A stretch of DNA of 64,000 nucleotides, taken from positions 62,001 through 126,000 of IMG/VR virus record IMGVR_UViG_3300023174_000044. The stretch is one strand, 5' to 3'. Within the stretch, counting starts at the first letter, position 1. Each line of letters starts with the position of its first letter. Both the position numbers and the translations under genes were made by a program. Origin of the DNA: a virus. Positions 30,633 through 39,485 of this stretch are shown one piece after another. The notes under the pieces are model-generated. The model had not been told where the DNA came from. It did no database searches and worked only from the letters and a program-made list of their open reading frames with translations.

Positions 30633-30707
30633 TGGTACTGGGTACGGGAATCGAACCCGTCTTACAAACGTGAAAGGCTTGTGTCCTAACCGATAGACGA
30701 ACCCAGC
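30633..30707 (-). tRNA. tRNA-Glu(TTC)
   Basis: Acceptor GCTGGGT/ACCCAGT, anticodon stem CAAGC/GTTTG, loop CTTTCAC, CCA encoded. Confidence 0.9.
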
Positions 30708-30766
30708 ATAAAGAAAAACCCTATAGCAGTCCAGTTAAGCAACCGAACAGGGCCGTGTTAAAGAGA

Positions 30767-30825
30767 GAAGCCACGGTTGCAGGACCTAGTGCTCTTGCGA
30801 GGAAGTATCCAGGCGATGTGGCTTC
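30767..30825 (-). ncRNA. Small structured RNA between tRNA-Glu and tRNA-Ser
   Basis: gaagccac (30767-30774) pairs exactly with gtggcttc (30818-30825), enclosing 43 nt that include CTC-GCAA-GAG, a hairpin with a GNRA-type tetraloop in the minus-strand RNA. Confidence 0.45.
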
Positions 30826-30832
30826 AAAAACT

Positions 30833-30922
30833 TGGCGGAGCGACTGGGAGTCGAACCCAGTCAACGCTTTAACACGTTGTACGGATTAGCAATCCGCTGC
30901 CTTACCGTTCGGCCACCGCTCC
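30833..30922 (-). tRNA. tRNA-Ser(GCT)
   Basis: Long variable arm, acceptor GGAGCGG/TCGCTCC, anticodon stem GCGGA/TCCGT, loop TTGCTAA, CCA encoded. Confidence 0.93.
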
Positions 30923-30932
30923 AAAAAAAATG

Positions 30933-31168
30933 CTATATTAAAATACACTAAAGGAACCATTGTGCATCTATGTCTACACTATACGAACGTCTCGTATAGG
31001 CCTGCACGGTCATTACTGCCTACATACTCCGCCGCTTCTCTGGGATTAGTTCCGTATCATCTAAACGGACCCCGGTTTCATAGACTGTAAGATTGCGTAG
31101 GGCGGCCCCTGTGCTCGCGTCTTACAGTCCCTAACGGTGTAGGTAACCTTTAATACATTTTAATATAG
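30933..31168 (-). ncRNA. Large structured RNA closed by a 22-bp helix
   Basis: 30933-30954 and 31147-31168 pair over 22 positions: 19 Watson-Crick and three that are G-U only in the minus-strand RNA. The 236-nt domain contains perfect internal hairpins at 30979-30999 (CTATACGA/TCGTATAG) and 31083-31129 (GACTGTAAGA/TCTTACAGTC), plus a GTGCA/TGCAC stem around the first. No ORF. It is the first long element of the tRNA transcript. Confidence 0.6.
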
Positions 31169-31186
31169 TAACCCTTGCGGGTTACT
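31167..31186 (-). ncRNA. GNRA-capped hairpin at the start of the tRNA transcript
   Basis: Minus-strand AGTAACCC-GCAA-GGGTTACT, eight perfect pairs with a GCAA tetraloop, about 50 bases after the predicted transcript start. A second small hairpin (GTTGA-GAAA-TCAAC) precedes it near 31214-31227. Confidence 0.55.
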
Positions 31187-31242
31187 ACATAAAAACTCTA
31201 AAATTTTTAAAGAACATTGTTGATTTCTCAACGTATGCATCA

Positions 31243-31271
31243 ATTATATGACACTTTGCGATTTTTGTCAA
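31243..31271 (-). promoter_or_regulatory. Perfect consensus promoter for the tRNA/ncRNA array
   Basis: Minus strand TTGACA (31266-31271), exactly 17 bases, TATAAT (31243-31248): the full sigma70 consensus. It reads into the folded RNAs and tRNAs. Confidence 0.92.
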
Positions 31272-31335
31272 CTACTTGTTTGTTGTATTTTTACAACACT
31301 CTGTTGTTGTCCGGAATTGCTTCCTTCATGTTTCT

Positions 31336-31364
31336 ATTGTACTAGATCTGCCAATTTTGGTCTA
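31336..31364 (-). promoter_or_regulatory. Second upstream promoter for the tRNA array
   Basis: Minus strand TAGACC (31359-31364), 17-base spacer, TACAAT (31336-31341). Confidence 0.65.
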
Positions 31365-31369
31365 CCTAT

Positions 31370-31398
31370 AAAAAGAAAACCCGCCTAGTTGGCGGGTC
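31370..31398 (-). terminator. Rho-independent terminator upstream of the tRNA promoters
   Basis: Stem acccgcc (31379-31385) with ggcgggt (31391-31397), followed on the minus strand by TTTTCTTTTT. It insulates the tRNA promoters from the short unit at 31420-31536. Confidence 0.8.
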
Positions 31399-31419
31399 TT
31401 TGTTGATAGTACTTTCTAG

Positions 31420-31524
31420 TTATCTAGATTTCTCAAGACCCGCATCAGACATGTGTTCATAGTCATAACTCACAAAATCTCGTGTGTTACTATTAGTGTG
31501 CATAGACAATGGTTGATAGTTCAT
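31420..31524 (-). CDS. Possible 34-aa leaderless ORF
   Basis: ATG 31522-31524 to TAA 31420-31422, in the otherwise gene-free 31399-31627 stretch. TATAAT (31531-31536) lies exactly 6 bases before the ATG, as at 39834 and 6386, and a terminator follows the stop. No good -35 is seen. Its product (MNYQPLSMHTNSNTRDFVSY...) has no recognisable motif. Confidence 0.35.
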   Translation of the reverse strand: MNYQPLSMHTNSNTRDFVSYDYEHMSDAGLEKSR

Positions 31525-31627
31525 AGTACTATTATATATCCATAATCTTTAAAAATTAATTTTTTCCTAGTTTTTTTACCAAAGCAACTACCCGGGTCCA
31601 AATAAATAAATTTTTAAAAAGTATCAA

Positions 31628-32332
31628 ATGATCAATACTAATACAGATAAAATAATAATTATATGTTATTCTAGTTTTAGCGGCGGAAAATTTTTAGTTA
31701 ACAGTCTAGGGTTAAGCAATAAAATTGTATTACAAGATATCAACTTGGCAACACAGCAAGCAAATGGAAATTTCTCAAAACAGGAAAAGTTTGAATATTT
31801 TGTTACAAAATTAAACGAAAATGGACCCACTAAAGAATGGAACGATCTTGGACTAGGGTGTTTTCAGTTTTTTGGTGTTCTTGACAAGGAATACTTGCAA
31901 AACAAAGTCACTGTAGAAAGATTTGACAACAAAATTTCAAATATCATTGACAATGATCTAACATTTTTTCTAGTTGCACATAATTACATTTTTTTGCCAA
32001 AATATTTAGAGGTATGGAAGAATGCAAAAATTATAGTGTTTGAAAACTCTGATTTGTTTATTAAATGGAGAACAAACGGAAAACAGACTGACAATGGTGC
32101 GTTTTCAAGAGAGAAATTTTTAGATAAAAATGTAATACACTATTTTGACAATAATAATTATTTTTCAAAAATCAAGACCCTAGACGAGATTGAAAAAATG
32201 CATCAGGTATTAGACTTACCTGACTTTGATAAAGAGTTAGTATCAAACTACTATGATTTATGGATGAGCAAGTTACTAGAAAATAAAATATACTGGGAAA
32301 AAAGTAATAAATCTGGCAGAATCAATTTTTAA
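31628..32332 (+). CDS. Hypothetical protein, possibly sulfotransferase-like P-loop protein
   Basis: 234 aa, AT-rich codons. The N-terminus IIICYSSFSGGKFLVNSLGL looks like the first strand and phosphate-binding loop of a sulfotransferase-type protein (SxxSGGKxLxN). AKIIVFENSDLFIKWR and a C-terminal helical region are compatible with that. There is no clear Walker motif. It opens the plus-strand block and faces away from the tRNA promoters. Confidence 0.5.
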   Translation: MINTNTDKIIIICYSSFSGGKFLVNSLGLSNKIVLQDINLATQQANGNFSKQEKFEYFVTKLNENGPTKEWNDLGLGCFQFFGVLDKEYLQNKVTVERFDNKISNIIDNDLTFFLVAHNYIFLPKYLEVWKNAKIIVFENSDLFIKWRTNGKQTDNGAFSREKFLDKNVIHYFDNNNYFSKIKTLDEIEKMHQVLDLPDFDKELVSNYYDLWMSKLLENKIYWEKSNKSGRINF

Positions 32333-32413
32333 GTATGTTTATTTCCTTTTTGTATCATTGGTTTAAATATTATATAAATCAAAGCCGTAGCTGGCATCAT
32401 AAAGGAGTAATCA

Positions 32414-33148
32414 ATGGTTACCAAGAAAGCACCAGTCAGAAAGGCACCTGTCAAGAAAGTAGTTGCTAAAAAAACACCTGTTAAAAAGGCACCCGTTAAA
32501 AAGACAACCACAGCACCAATTGTGATTGATGTCAGTAGCACTACTAAATCAGCATCATCCATGTTGGACAAGGCCATAGACCTAATCAAGTGGGTGGACA
32601 CACCGTTCAAACTGTTTGAAGTTATCTTGTTGGCCAGCGTGTTCTTTTTTGGCTATTTCGCCTGGGACAGCAGAACTGTTATTTTAAATGCAATAACACA
32701 AAGCAGTCATATAACAAATCTCAAAGAAGTAAATCATCTTATACCAGTTGCTGTTGGTCTACAAAAAGACTTGGATGCGGTATCTGTAGTAGTACACAAA
32801 GCCAGTTTAGTTACCAACACCCGAACAACCATGTTAGCTTTTGGTCCTAAGGGCAGAGATAATGCATTAGACGGGTTGGTTTCCAGTTTGTTCAACAAAG
32901 ATCCCATACGCAATGCCGCTATCATTGGCATGCTCAACGGTGAAGTTGTTTGCGATAAGTTAGAAGTAACAGGCAAGACTTCAGAATGGGAAGTCAAGCA
33001 AGGCGCCACATTTATCTGTCGTGGTGGTATTCCTCCAGAAGTGGGAGATTTTGATGGATACGTGTCAGTTGGATTCAAAACAGAACCAACAGAACTAACT
33101 GTGGTTAAAACTAGAATTAATCTAGCCACATCTGAGATGTCGCAATGA
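32414..33148 (+). CDS. Membrane-anchored protein with Lys/Pro/Ala-repeat N-terminus
   Basis: 244 aa. Residues 1-33 are a run of KKAPV/KKTPV repeats like those of AlgP or histone H1-like tails. One membrane span follows at about 68-88 (LFEVILLASVFFFGYFAW), then a ~155-residue domain that should be periplasmic. GAGG-type AAAGGAG lies before the ATG. It overlaps the lipoprotein gene by 4 bases, an arrangement reminiscent of paired envelope proteins such as spanins, though no spanin signature is seen. The cationic tail would face the cytoplasm and could touch DNA. Confidence 0.65.
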   Translation: MVTKKAPVRKAPVKKVVAKKTPVKKAPVKKTTTAPIVIDVSSTTKSASSMLDKAIDLIKWVDTPFKLFEVILLASVFFFGYFAWDSRTVILNAITQSSHITNLKEVNHLIPVAVGLQKDLDAVSVVVHKASLVTNTRTTMLAFGPKGRDNALDGLVSSLFNKDPIRNAAIIGMLNGEVVCDKLEVTGKTSEWEVKQGATFICRGGIPPEVGDFDGYVSVGFKTEPTELTVVKTRINLATSEMSQ

Positions 33149-33489
33149 AATGGCTAATAGTATTTTTATTACTGCTAATTTCATGTATACCAAGTTCAAG
33201 TCAGCCGTGTGATGATTGTATAGGTGGAGTTGTTGCTACAGATACTAACACTTGTTTGGTATCTAATTTTTATAAAATTGCTTATTCAATTCATGACCCT
33301 GGTTTACGACACCAACAGTTATCATCGTGGTTAACAACCAACGGAAACAAATGTGACAGCAAACAACTTGTTATAATTTGGAATCGTCTTGCTGAATGGG
33401 GTGGCGCCGCCGACTCAGCAGAATTGCGAGGCAAACTACTTTATTATTTTTCTAGAGCCGAAGAGAGGGAACGCAAGGAAAAATCATAA
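33145..33489 (+). CDS. Probable lipoprotein
   Basis: 114 aa. The start MKWLIVFLLLLISC is a signal sequence with a lipobox-like LISC, so the mature protein would begin at Cys14. Further Cys pairs (PCDDC, NTC, NKC) suggest disulfides in the periplasm. It overlaps both neighbours and so belongs to a three-gene operon. Could be an outer-membrane-linked partner of the preceding membrane protein. Confidence 0.65.
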   Translation: MKWLIVFLLLLISCIPSSSQPCDDCIGGVVATDTNTCLVSNFYKIAYSIHDPGLRHQQLSSWLTTNGNKCDSKQLVIIWNRLAEWGGAADSAELRGKLLYYFSRAEERERKEKS

Positions 33490-33722
33490 TGGATGCAATC
33501 AGATGGTTCCCAATAGTGCAACCAAGTTACGCAAATGTAGATGGTATTTTAGCCGATGTTCACGCAAGAAAAAATGAAGAACGCTGGGCTGAATACAACA
33601 AAGAGTTAGTTGAAAAAATACATTTCAGGGACTATTTGTATGATTTGTATTTGAAAAGAGCACACGAAAATCACATACGCATGGAAATATTCAACGTGAG
33701 TACCATAGATTATTATGTTTAA
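33489..33722 (+). CDS. Small hypothetical protein, third gene of the plus-strand block
   Basis: 77 aa, charged and helical (HARKNEERWAEYNKELVEKI). Its ATG overlaps the stop of the lipoprotein gene. The block ends here and meets the minus-strand gene 9 bases later. Confidence 0.65.
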   Translation: MDAIRWFPIVQPSYANVDGILADVHARKNEERWAEYNKELVEKIHFRDYLYDLYLKRAHENHIRMEIFNVSTIDYYV

Positions 33723-33731
33723 TTAAAATTG

Positions 33732-34820
33732 TTATATAACTTTATCAGCGGTATTAACTAGGTCGTCAAACTGTTTAATTTGCCATTGATGCTTTTTGGC
33801 AAGATTGAGAATATTATCAACATTATTGCAAGCTAATTTTATTAAATTTTGATGATTGTGTTTGATATCGTTAATTAAATCATTCTCCAAGGCACCGATG
33901 TTATTAACTAAAAATTCCACGTTTTCAACAATTGCATTTAATCGTTGTTCGTGGTCAAGTATGTTGTCATATTTGATAGGCAAATATTCTTCAAAGGTTT
34001 TGAATCCCATAATTGATAGTTGTTTGAGTACTCCGGGAATTCCAGCAATTATAAAAGCATGATTATTTAATATTGGAATCCAGGTTTTTTCTGTGAAAAA
34101 AACAGCATCAACCGAATTTGTATTATTAAAAATAGTTTCGGGCACAATTGAAAAACCTGTGTTATCATAAAGTTTAACGTCGTAAGGTACCGGAAGAAAA
34201 AAATAAGAGTAACCAAACGGTTTAAATTTAACACTATCTGGTTGACGTTGATATTTGTTTGTAAAATCAATGTATTCGTCAACTGTTATTTCAGGCACAG
34301 TTGAATGTTCTTGATTAATTTTATCTTTAATTGGATAAAACGACCATATGCTGTTTTCTAACAAATTCTTTTGTTGTAACTTATATAGCAATCGAGTTCT
34401 GTTGAGTTTAGATGGTTTGCCGGTCAAGAATAAAAATGTATTTTTTACATTGGGTATTTTTTTAAAATCGCATAGTTTTTTAACTACAACTTCGTTGTAG
34501 ATTCTTACTAAAAAATAATCTATTAGTAGAACATCATCAACAGCTGGATCCAACAGGTCTTGGTAATAAGGTTGATACCAGGAATCAAGTATAACAAAAA
34601 TTCTTCCTTTCAATTTTCTCTTTGCTGTTTGCACTAGCGTTTTATACCCTTGTCTCCAGTTAGTAGACATTTTATAATAAGGTACTTCCCATACACTAGC
34701 TAAAATAGTATCACAGTCTGTGTTGTACTCTTTAAGAAAATTTTCAGCCTGCTCAACGGAAAAAGTATCTCCTTGGAAGATATATTCTTCACATCTGATA
34801 ACTTGAAACTTATTGTTCAT
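33732..34820 (-). CDS. Glycosyltransferase-like protein with FFTEKTW motif
   Basis: 362 aa. VFFTEKTWIPILNNHAFIIA followed by GIPGVLKQLSIMGFKTFEEY is a strong match to a block shared by many aquatic phage proteins thought to be glycosyltransferases (TEKT, PFI, GxPGxLxxLxxxGFxTF). The N-terminal half (TILASVWEVPYY, GRIFVILDSWYQPYY) has Rossmann-like strands. Distant paralog of the protein at 22692-23867. Sugar donor and acceptor unknown; codon use is AT-richer than in the neighbouring chaperonin genes. Confidence 0.55.
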   Translation of the reverse strand: MNNKFQVIRCEEYIFQGDTFSVEQAENFLKEYNTDCDTILASVWEVPYYKMSTNWRQGYKTLVQTAKRKLKGRIFVILDSWYQPYYQDLLDPAVDDVLLIDYFLVRIYNEVVVKKLCDFKKIPNVKNTFLFLTGKPSKLNRTRLLYKLQQKNLLENSIWSFYPIKDKINQEHSTVPEITVDEYIDFTNKYQRQPDSVKFKPFGYSYFFLPVPYDVKLYDNTGFSIVPETIFNNTNSVDAVFFTEKTWIPILNNHAFIIAGIPGVLKQLSIMGFKTFEEYLPIKYDNILDHEQRLNAIVENVEFLVNNIGALENDLINDIKHNHQNLIKLACNNVDNILNLAKKHQWQIKQFDDLVNTADKVI

Positions 34821-34837
34821 ACTCTATTTAAACTTGT

Positions 34838-34864
34838 TAAAAAGCCCGGTTGCCCGGGCTTTTA
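34838..34864 (-). terminator. Terminator after groEL
   Basis: AAAAGCCCGG-GCAA-CCGGGCTTTTT on the minus strand, a strong stem with a GNRA loop and T run, directly after the groEL stop. The flanking A and T runs let it serve both strands. Confidence 0.9.
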
Positions 34865-34866
34865 GA

Positions 34867-36785
<1,919 letters not shown>

Positions 36786-36847
36786 ATTTTTCTCCTTTAA
36801 AGTAAGCAAGATTTTATTCATGACCCGCGAACGGCATCACGAATCAA

Positions 36848-36855
36848 TATTTATA
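36848..36855 (-). promoter_or_regulatory. T4-late-type promoter element before groES
   Basis: Exact TATAAATA on the minus strand, 62 bases before the groES ATG. This octamer is the whole late-promoter consensus in T4. A weak sigma70-like TTGCAA/TATAAA pair overlaps the region. Confidence 0.4.
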
Positions 36856-36895
36856 ATTCGTTATTTTATACTATACAAAAAATATTTGCAACCAA

Positions 36896-37252
36896 TTAGG
36901 TAAAAGATAACTCAGCTGTGATTTTGTGCAAGCGATCAAATCTGAAACTACGCCATTCTTCTTTTTCCAAGTCATATACACGCACAACATCCTCTGTGGG
37001 TTCTTTGCGTTCTTTCTTGGGAAGTGCCGATTCTGTTACAGCTTCCCATTTGATTAAGTCATTATTAAGAGTACATTTCATTTGTCGAATTGTACCATCA
37101 GCTTTGACAAACTCAATGCTGACAGAGCCTGCTTGTAGTAAGCCACGTACCCAATCTCGTATGACAATTTTCTGCGTGTCATCTGCTTCTTGATATTGTG
37201 TGCCTGGCGCACTTTTAAGAAGACGAACCATTTCTTGTTTAGACCAATCCAT
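36896..37252 (-). CDS. Small SH3-like protein (DUF2693-like)
   Basis: 118 aa. The C-terminal VVRVYDLEKEEWRSFRFDRL reads like the DUF2693 or WYL-type beta-barrel segment (VYDLExxxWRSFRxxRI), common in T4-like phages of aquatic bacteria. RDWVRGLLQAGSVSIEFVKADG lies in the first half. Might bind nucleic acid or a nucleotide. Overlaps nothing but lies in a run of small minus-strand genes. Confidence 0.6.
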   Translation of the reverse strand: MDWSKQEMVRLLKSAPGTQYQEADDTQKIVIRDWVRGLLQAGSVSIEFVKADGTIRQMKCTLNNDLIKWEAVTESALPKKERKEPTEDVVRVYDLEKEEWRSFRFDRLHKITAELSFT

Positions 37253-37259
37253 AATTACC

Positions 37260-37484
37260 TCACTTGTGTTTTAATGCAAACCAACTGGCAGTTGCATTGT
37301 TATAAAAGAAAAAAATTGTATATTTAGGGTTCATTTGATGTCCATTTATTGCATCAAACTTGGGAGGATAATATTGAAAGTCAAAGTCTGAACCTTGCCG
37401 AAGACCGCTGTCTCTCAACTCTTGTACTATTTCCATAACACGAGTTGGGTTGTGTCCTTCGAGCGTTACTTCAATCATGCCCAC
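37260..37484 (-). CDS. Small hypothetical protein
   Basis: 74 aa, alpha/beta in character (IEVTLEGHNPTRVMEIVQEL). It overlaps the upstream gene by 10 bases. No recognised motif. Confidence 0.55.
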   Translation of the reverse strand: MGMIEVTLEGHNPTRVMEIVQELRDSGLRQGSDFDFQYYPPKFDAINGHQMNPKYTIFFFYNNATASWFALKHK

Positions 37485-37693
37485 CTCAGTAAGAACAATG
37501 TTAACATTTTTTCATCTCTAAACTCAAATACACCTTCTCCAATGAATCTCCAACCATCTATTGCAGTATTTCCAAATTGTTCTTTGCACCATTCTATACA
37601 TGGCGTCCAGCCCACATACACATGTTTAGAAACACTACCGTTTACAGGAGGCATAATACTGGCCACATACCACCCTGATAAACTGTTAATCAT
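37475..37693 (-). CDS. Small hypothetical protein
   Basis: 72 aa from ATG 37693, which overlaps the previous stop by 8 bases; the longer frame to 37804 would run through the upstream gene. YVGWTPCIEWCKEQFGNTAI has a Trp/Cys-rich core. Function unknown. Confidence 0.55.
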   Translation of the reverse strand: MINSLSGWYVASIMPPVNGSVSKHVYVGWTPCIEWCKEQFGNTAIDGWRFIGEGVFEFRDEKMLTLFLLRWA

Positions 37694-38237
37694 CTTCCCA
37701 TTCAACAGGTGCCCATCCAAGTTTACGTAGATCTTCCCGGATCTCTTGGGTGACCACACCTTCGGGCACATAGTCACGTCCGTCTGGATCAGTAGTGGGC
37801 TCATAATGATCTAAACCAAAACCGGATTCTTTGTTACCAATGCCAGAACAGTACCAATCAATGTAATCGCCTTTTTCCTGCATGTCAGCAACAATGCCTC
37901 CGCTGTGCCGCCAACTGCAACTCCAACGTTGGTTTTTTAAGATAGGCCAGGTTTCCAATTTTTGAAACTGCATGTTGCACATGGCCGCATACAAGTTCTG
38001 TGCATAATTGTCGCTGGCTTTTACTTTGTCACAGATCCATTCAGTGCCACGGAGATCGTATTCCATATTGTCTTTTTGCCATTCTGGATCTGCAACATTA
38101 GCTTCATCCTGCTCACGCCAAGTTTTATACATTTCTATATAGTCAGGATTGGGCAACTTGCCTTGTTCCTCACAGCGTTTAACATATCCTTCCTTTTGAA
38201 AGGTATGTCGTTCTGGACTGCTGTTTATCTTGGTCAT
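37686..38237 (-). CDS. Conserved T4-like phage hypothetical protein
   Basis: 183 aa. The middle section (ASDNYAQNLYAAMCNMQFQK, then W.WSCSWRHSGGIVADM) and GDYIDWYCSGIG resemble conserved hypotheticals of cyanomyovirus-type phages. The end (EIREDLRKLGWAPVEWED) is typical of these as well. No function is known to me. Confidence 0.7.
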   Translation of the reverse strand: MTKINSSPERHTFQKEGYVKRCEEQGKLPNPDYIEMYKTWREQDEANVADPEWQKDNMEYDLRGTEWICDKVKASDNYAQNLYAAMCNMQFQKLETWPILKNQRWSCSWRHSGGIVADMQEKGDYIDWYCSGIGNKESGFGLDHYEPTTDPDGRDYVPEGVVTQEIREDLRKLGWAPVEWEDD

Positions 38238-38479
38238 TGTAGTTTTCTTGTGGATTCTTCGTCAAAACTGTTTAACAGTTTTTCTGCCAACGCAGGATCT
38301 TCTTCCATGAGTTCTTCAAAGTCAACAGGACGACTTTGTTCTGCTAATTCTTCTGGTGTTAGATTAGAAAACATCTCAATAAGCTCTTTCTGCAGAGCAT
38401 CAAGTTCTTCTTGTGTTCCATCAAAATCATCAAATGCACCAGGTGCAAACTCTACTTTTGATTTCTGCGAATTAGTCAT
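38234..38479 (-). CDS. Small acidic hypothetical protein
   Basis: 81 aa, highly acidic and helical (GTQEELDALQKELIEMFSNL). It overlaps the next gene by 4 bases. Located just after the three-tRNA group, it is probably co-transcribed with it. Confidence 0.6.
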   Translation of the reverse strand: MTNSQKSKVEFAPGAFDDFDGTQEELDALQKELIEMFSNLTPEELAEQSRPVDFEELMEEDPALAEKLLNSFDEESTRKLQ

Positions 38480-38494
38480 TGTGAATCCTTGTTA

Positions 38495-38569
38495 TGGTCC
38501 GGCCTACAGGAATCGAACCTGTATTGATAGCTTAGAAGGCTACTGTTCTATCCATTGAACTAAGGCCAG
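38495..38569 (-). tRNA. tRNA-Arg(TCT)
   Basis: Acceptor CTGGCCT/AGGCCGG, anticodon stem GTAGC/GCTAT, loop CTTCTAA, CCA encoded. Reads AGA/AGG. Confidence 0.92.
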
Positions 38570-38574
38570 GTTGT

Positions 38575-38660
38575 TGGTGCGACTGGCCGGAATCGAACCG
38601 GCACGCCATTACAGCGAGAGATTTTAAGTCTCTTGTGTCTACCTATTTCACCACAGTCGC
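38575..38660 (-). tRNA. tRNA-Leu(TAA)
   Basis: Acceptor GCGACTG/CAGTCGC, anticodon stem AGAGA/TCTCT, loop CTTAAAA, long variable arm, CCA encoded. Confidence 0.93.
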
Positions 38661-38661
38661 T

Positions 38662-38736
38662 TGGTGGGCCCACTTGGAATTGAACCAAGACTCGACCGAT
38701 TATGAGTCGGTTGCTTTACCATTAAGCTATAAGCCC
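38662..38736 (-). tRNA. tRNA with CAT anticodon, likely tRNA-Ile2 (lysidine)
   Basis: Acceptor GGGCTTA/TGGGCCC, anticodon stem ACCGA/TCGGT, loop CTCATAA, CCA encoded. The anticodon arm (CGACTCATAATCG) closely resembles bacterial tRNA-Ile2, whose C34 is changed to lysidine by TilS; an elongator Met is the alternative. Confidence 0.85.
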
Positions 38737-38752
38737 AGTACGAGTAATTATA

Positions 38753-39289
38753 CTAAAATTTGTTTTCAACTTCGTTCAACTTGTGTTGCGCAATGGCTTC
38801 TGTGAGTGCTTGCACAACAAACTGATTGAATGTTACATCTTGCTCATGTGCAAGTTTCATGTATTTTAACAGCTCTTCATCACTAAAGTCAAGTGGCACT
38901 TGCACACGAGTATCATACACCTCGCCTGCCTTGATAGCCAAACACTTCTGAATAAAGTCGTCATCCACTTCTAGATCCACATAGTCAACATTGTCCCAGG
39001 CTTGGTTCAGCATTTCGCCGCGAGTCTTGGCTTCTTTGTTGTACTTTTTAACATAGTCAGAATTGATCATGCGATATGCACGATTGTTTGTGTAGTCGCA
39101 GACTGCCACTTCATAGACCTTTTGACTCTTAGTGCTGAATACAACATTGAAACTCCAACCGCCTTCATCGTGAACACCGTTCCAGCTACTCAACTGATAA
39201 CTATTTGATCCGTAACAGTTCCAACCAAAATCACCACCTTCGGTGATTTTATAGTCAACTAATTCCATCCATTCTTTCATTGTGATCAT
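38753..39289 (-). CDS. Conserved phage hypothetical with RHH-like C-terminus
   Basis: 178 aa. The first ~110 residues form a Trp/Tyr-rich domain. The C-terminal part (VPLDFSDEELLKYMKLAHEQ, DVTFNQFVVQALTEAIAQH) looks like a ribbon-helix-helix DNA-binding segment: one strand and two helices with a TFNQFVxxAL helix. Such proteins are common in T4-like phages. It has its own promoter (39315-39343) and AGGAG site. Confidence 0.65.
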   Translation of the reverse strand: MITMKEWMELVDYKITEGGDFGWNCYGSNSYQLSSWNGVHDEGGWSFNVVFSTKSQKVYEVAVCDYTNNRAYRMINSDYVKKYNKEAKTRGEMLNQAWDNVDYVDLEVDDDFIQKCLAIKAGEVYDTRVQVPLDFSDEELLKYMKLAHEQDVTFNQFVVQALTEAIAQHKLNEVENKF

Positions 39290-39314
39290 ATGATATACTC
39301 CTGATTAGATACTA

Positions 39315-39343
39315 ATTATACACTTATACAATTTTAAAGTCAA
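39315..39343 (-). promoter_or_regulatory. Sigma70-type promoter
   Basis: Minus strand TTGACT (39338-39343), 17-base spacer, TATAAT (39315-39320), lying inside the 3' end of the 50-aa gene and driving the 178-aa gene. Confidence 0.82.
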
Positions 39344-39476
39344 CGGCACAACAACATGTTTGATGTTTTTCACGTCGTTGGTATGCCGTTTTCAATTCTT
39401 CTTTGCGCATGCGATATTTTGGTGTGCGCAAATCTTTGGCAACAAGGTTTTTGGGTTTGAGTTGTTTAATTTTCAT
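39324..39476 (-). CDS. Small basic protein resembling ArfA
   Basis: ATG 39474-39476 to TAA 39324-39326, 50 aa. KPKNLVAKDLRTPKYRMRKE followed by YQRREKH recalls the ribosome-rescue factor ArfA, whose core is a short helix with PLFRxRV followed by a basic tail that enters the mRNA channel. The protein is highly basic until CCC near the end. If the likeness holds, it would rescue ribosomes with release factor 2 and complement the tmRNA at 18.7 kb. The gene itself is supported by position between two genes and by an in-frame start close behind the GIY-YIG-like gene. Confidence 0.5.
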   Translation of the reverse strand: MKIKQLKPKNLVAKDLRTPKYRMRKEELKTAYQRREKHQTCCCAVDFKIV

Positions 39477-39485
39477 ACTGCACCA

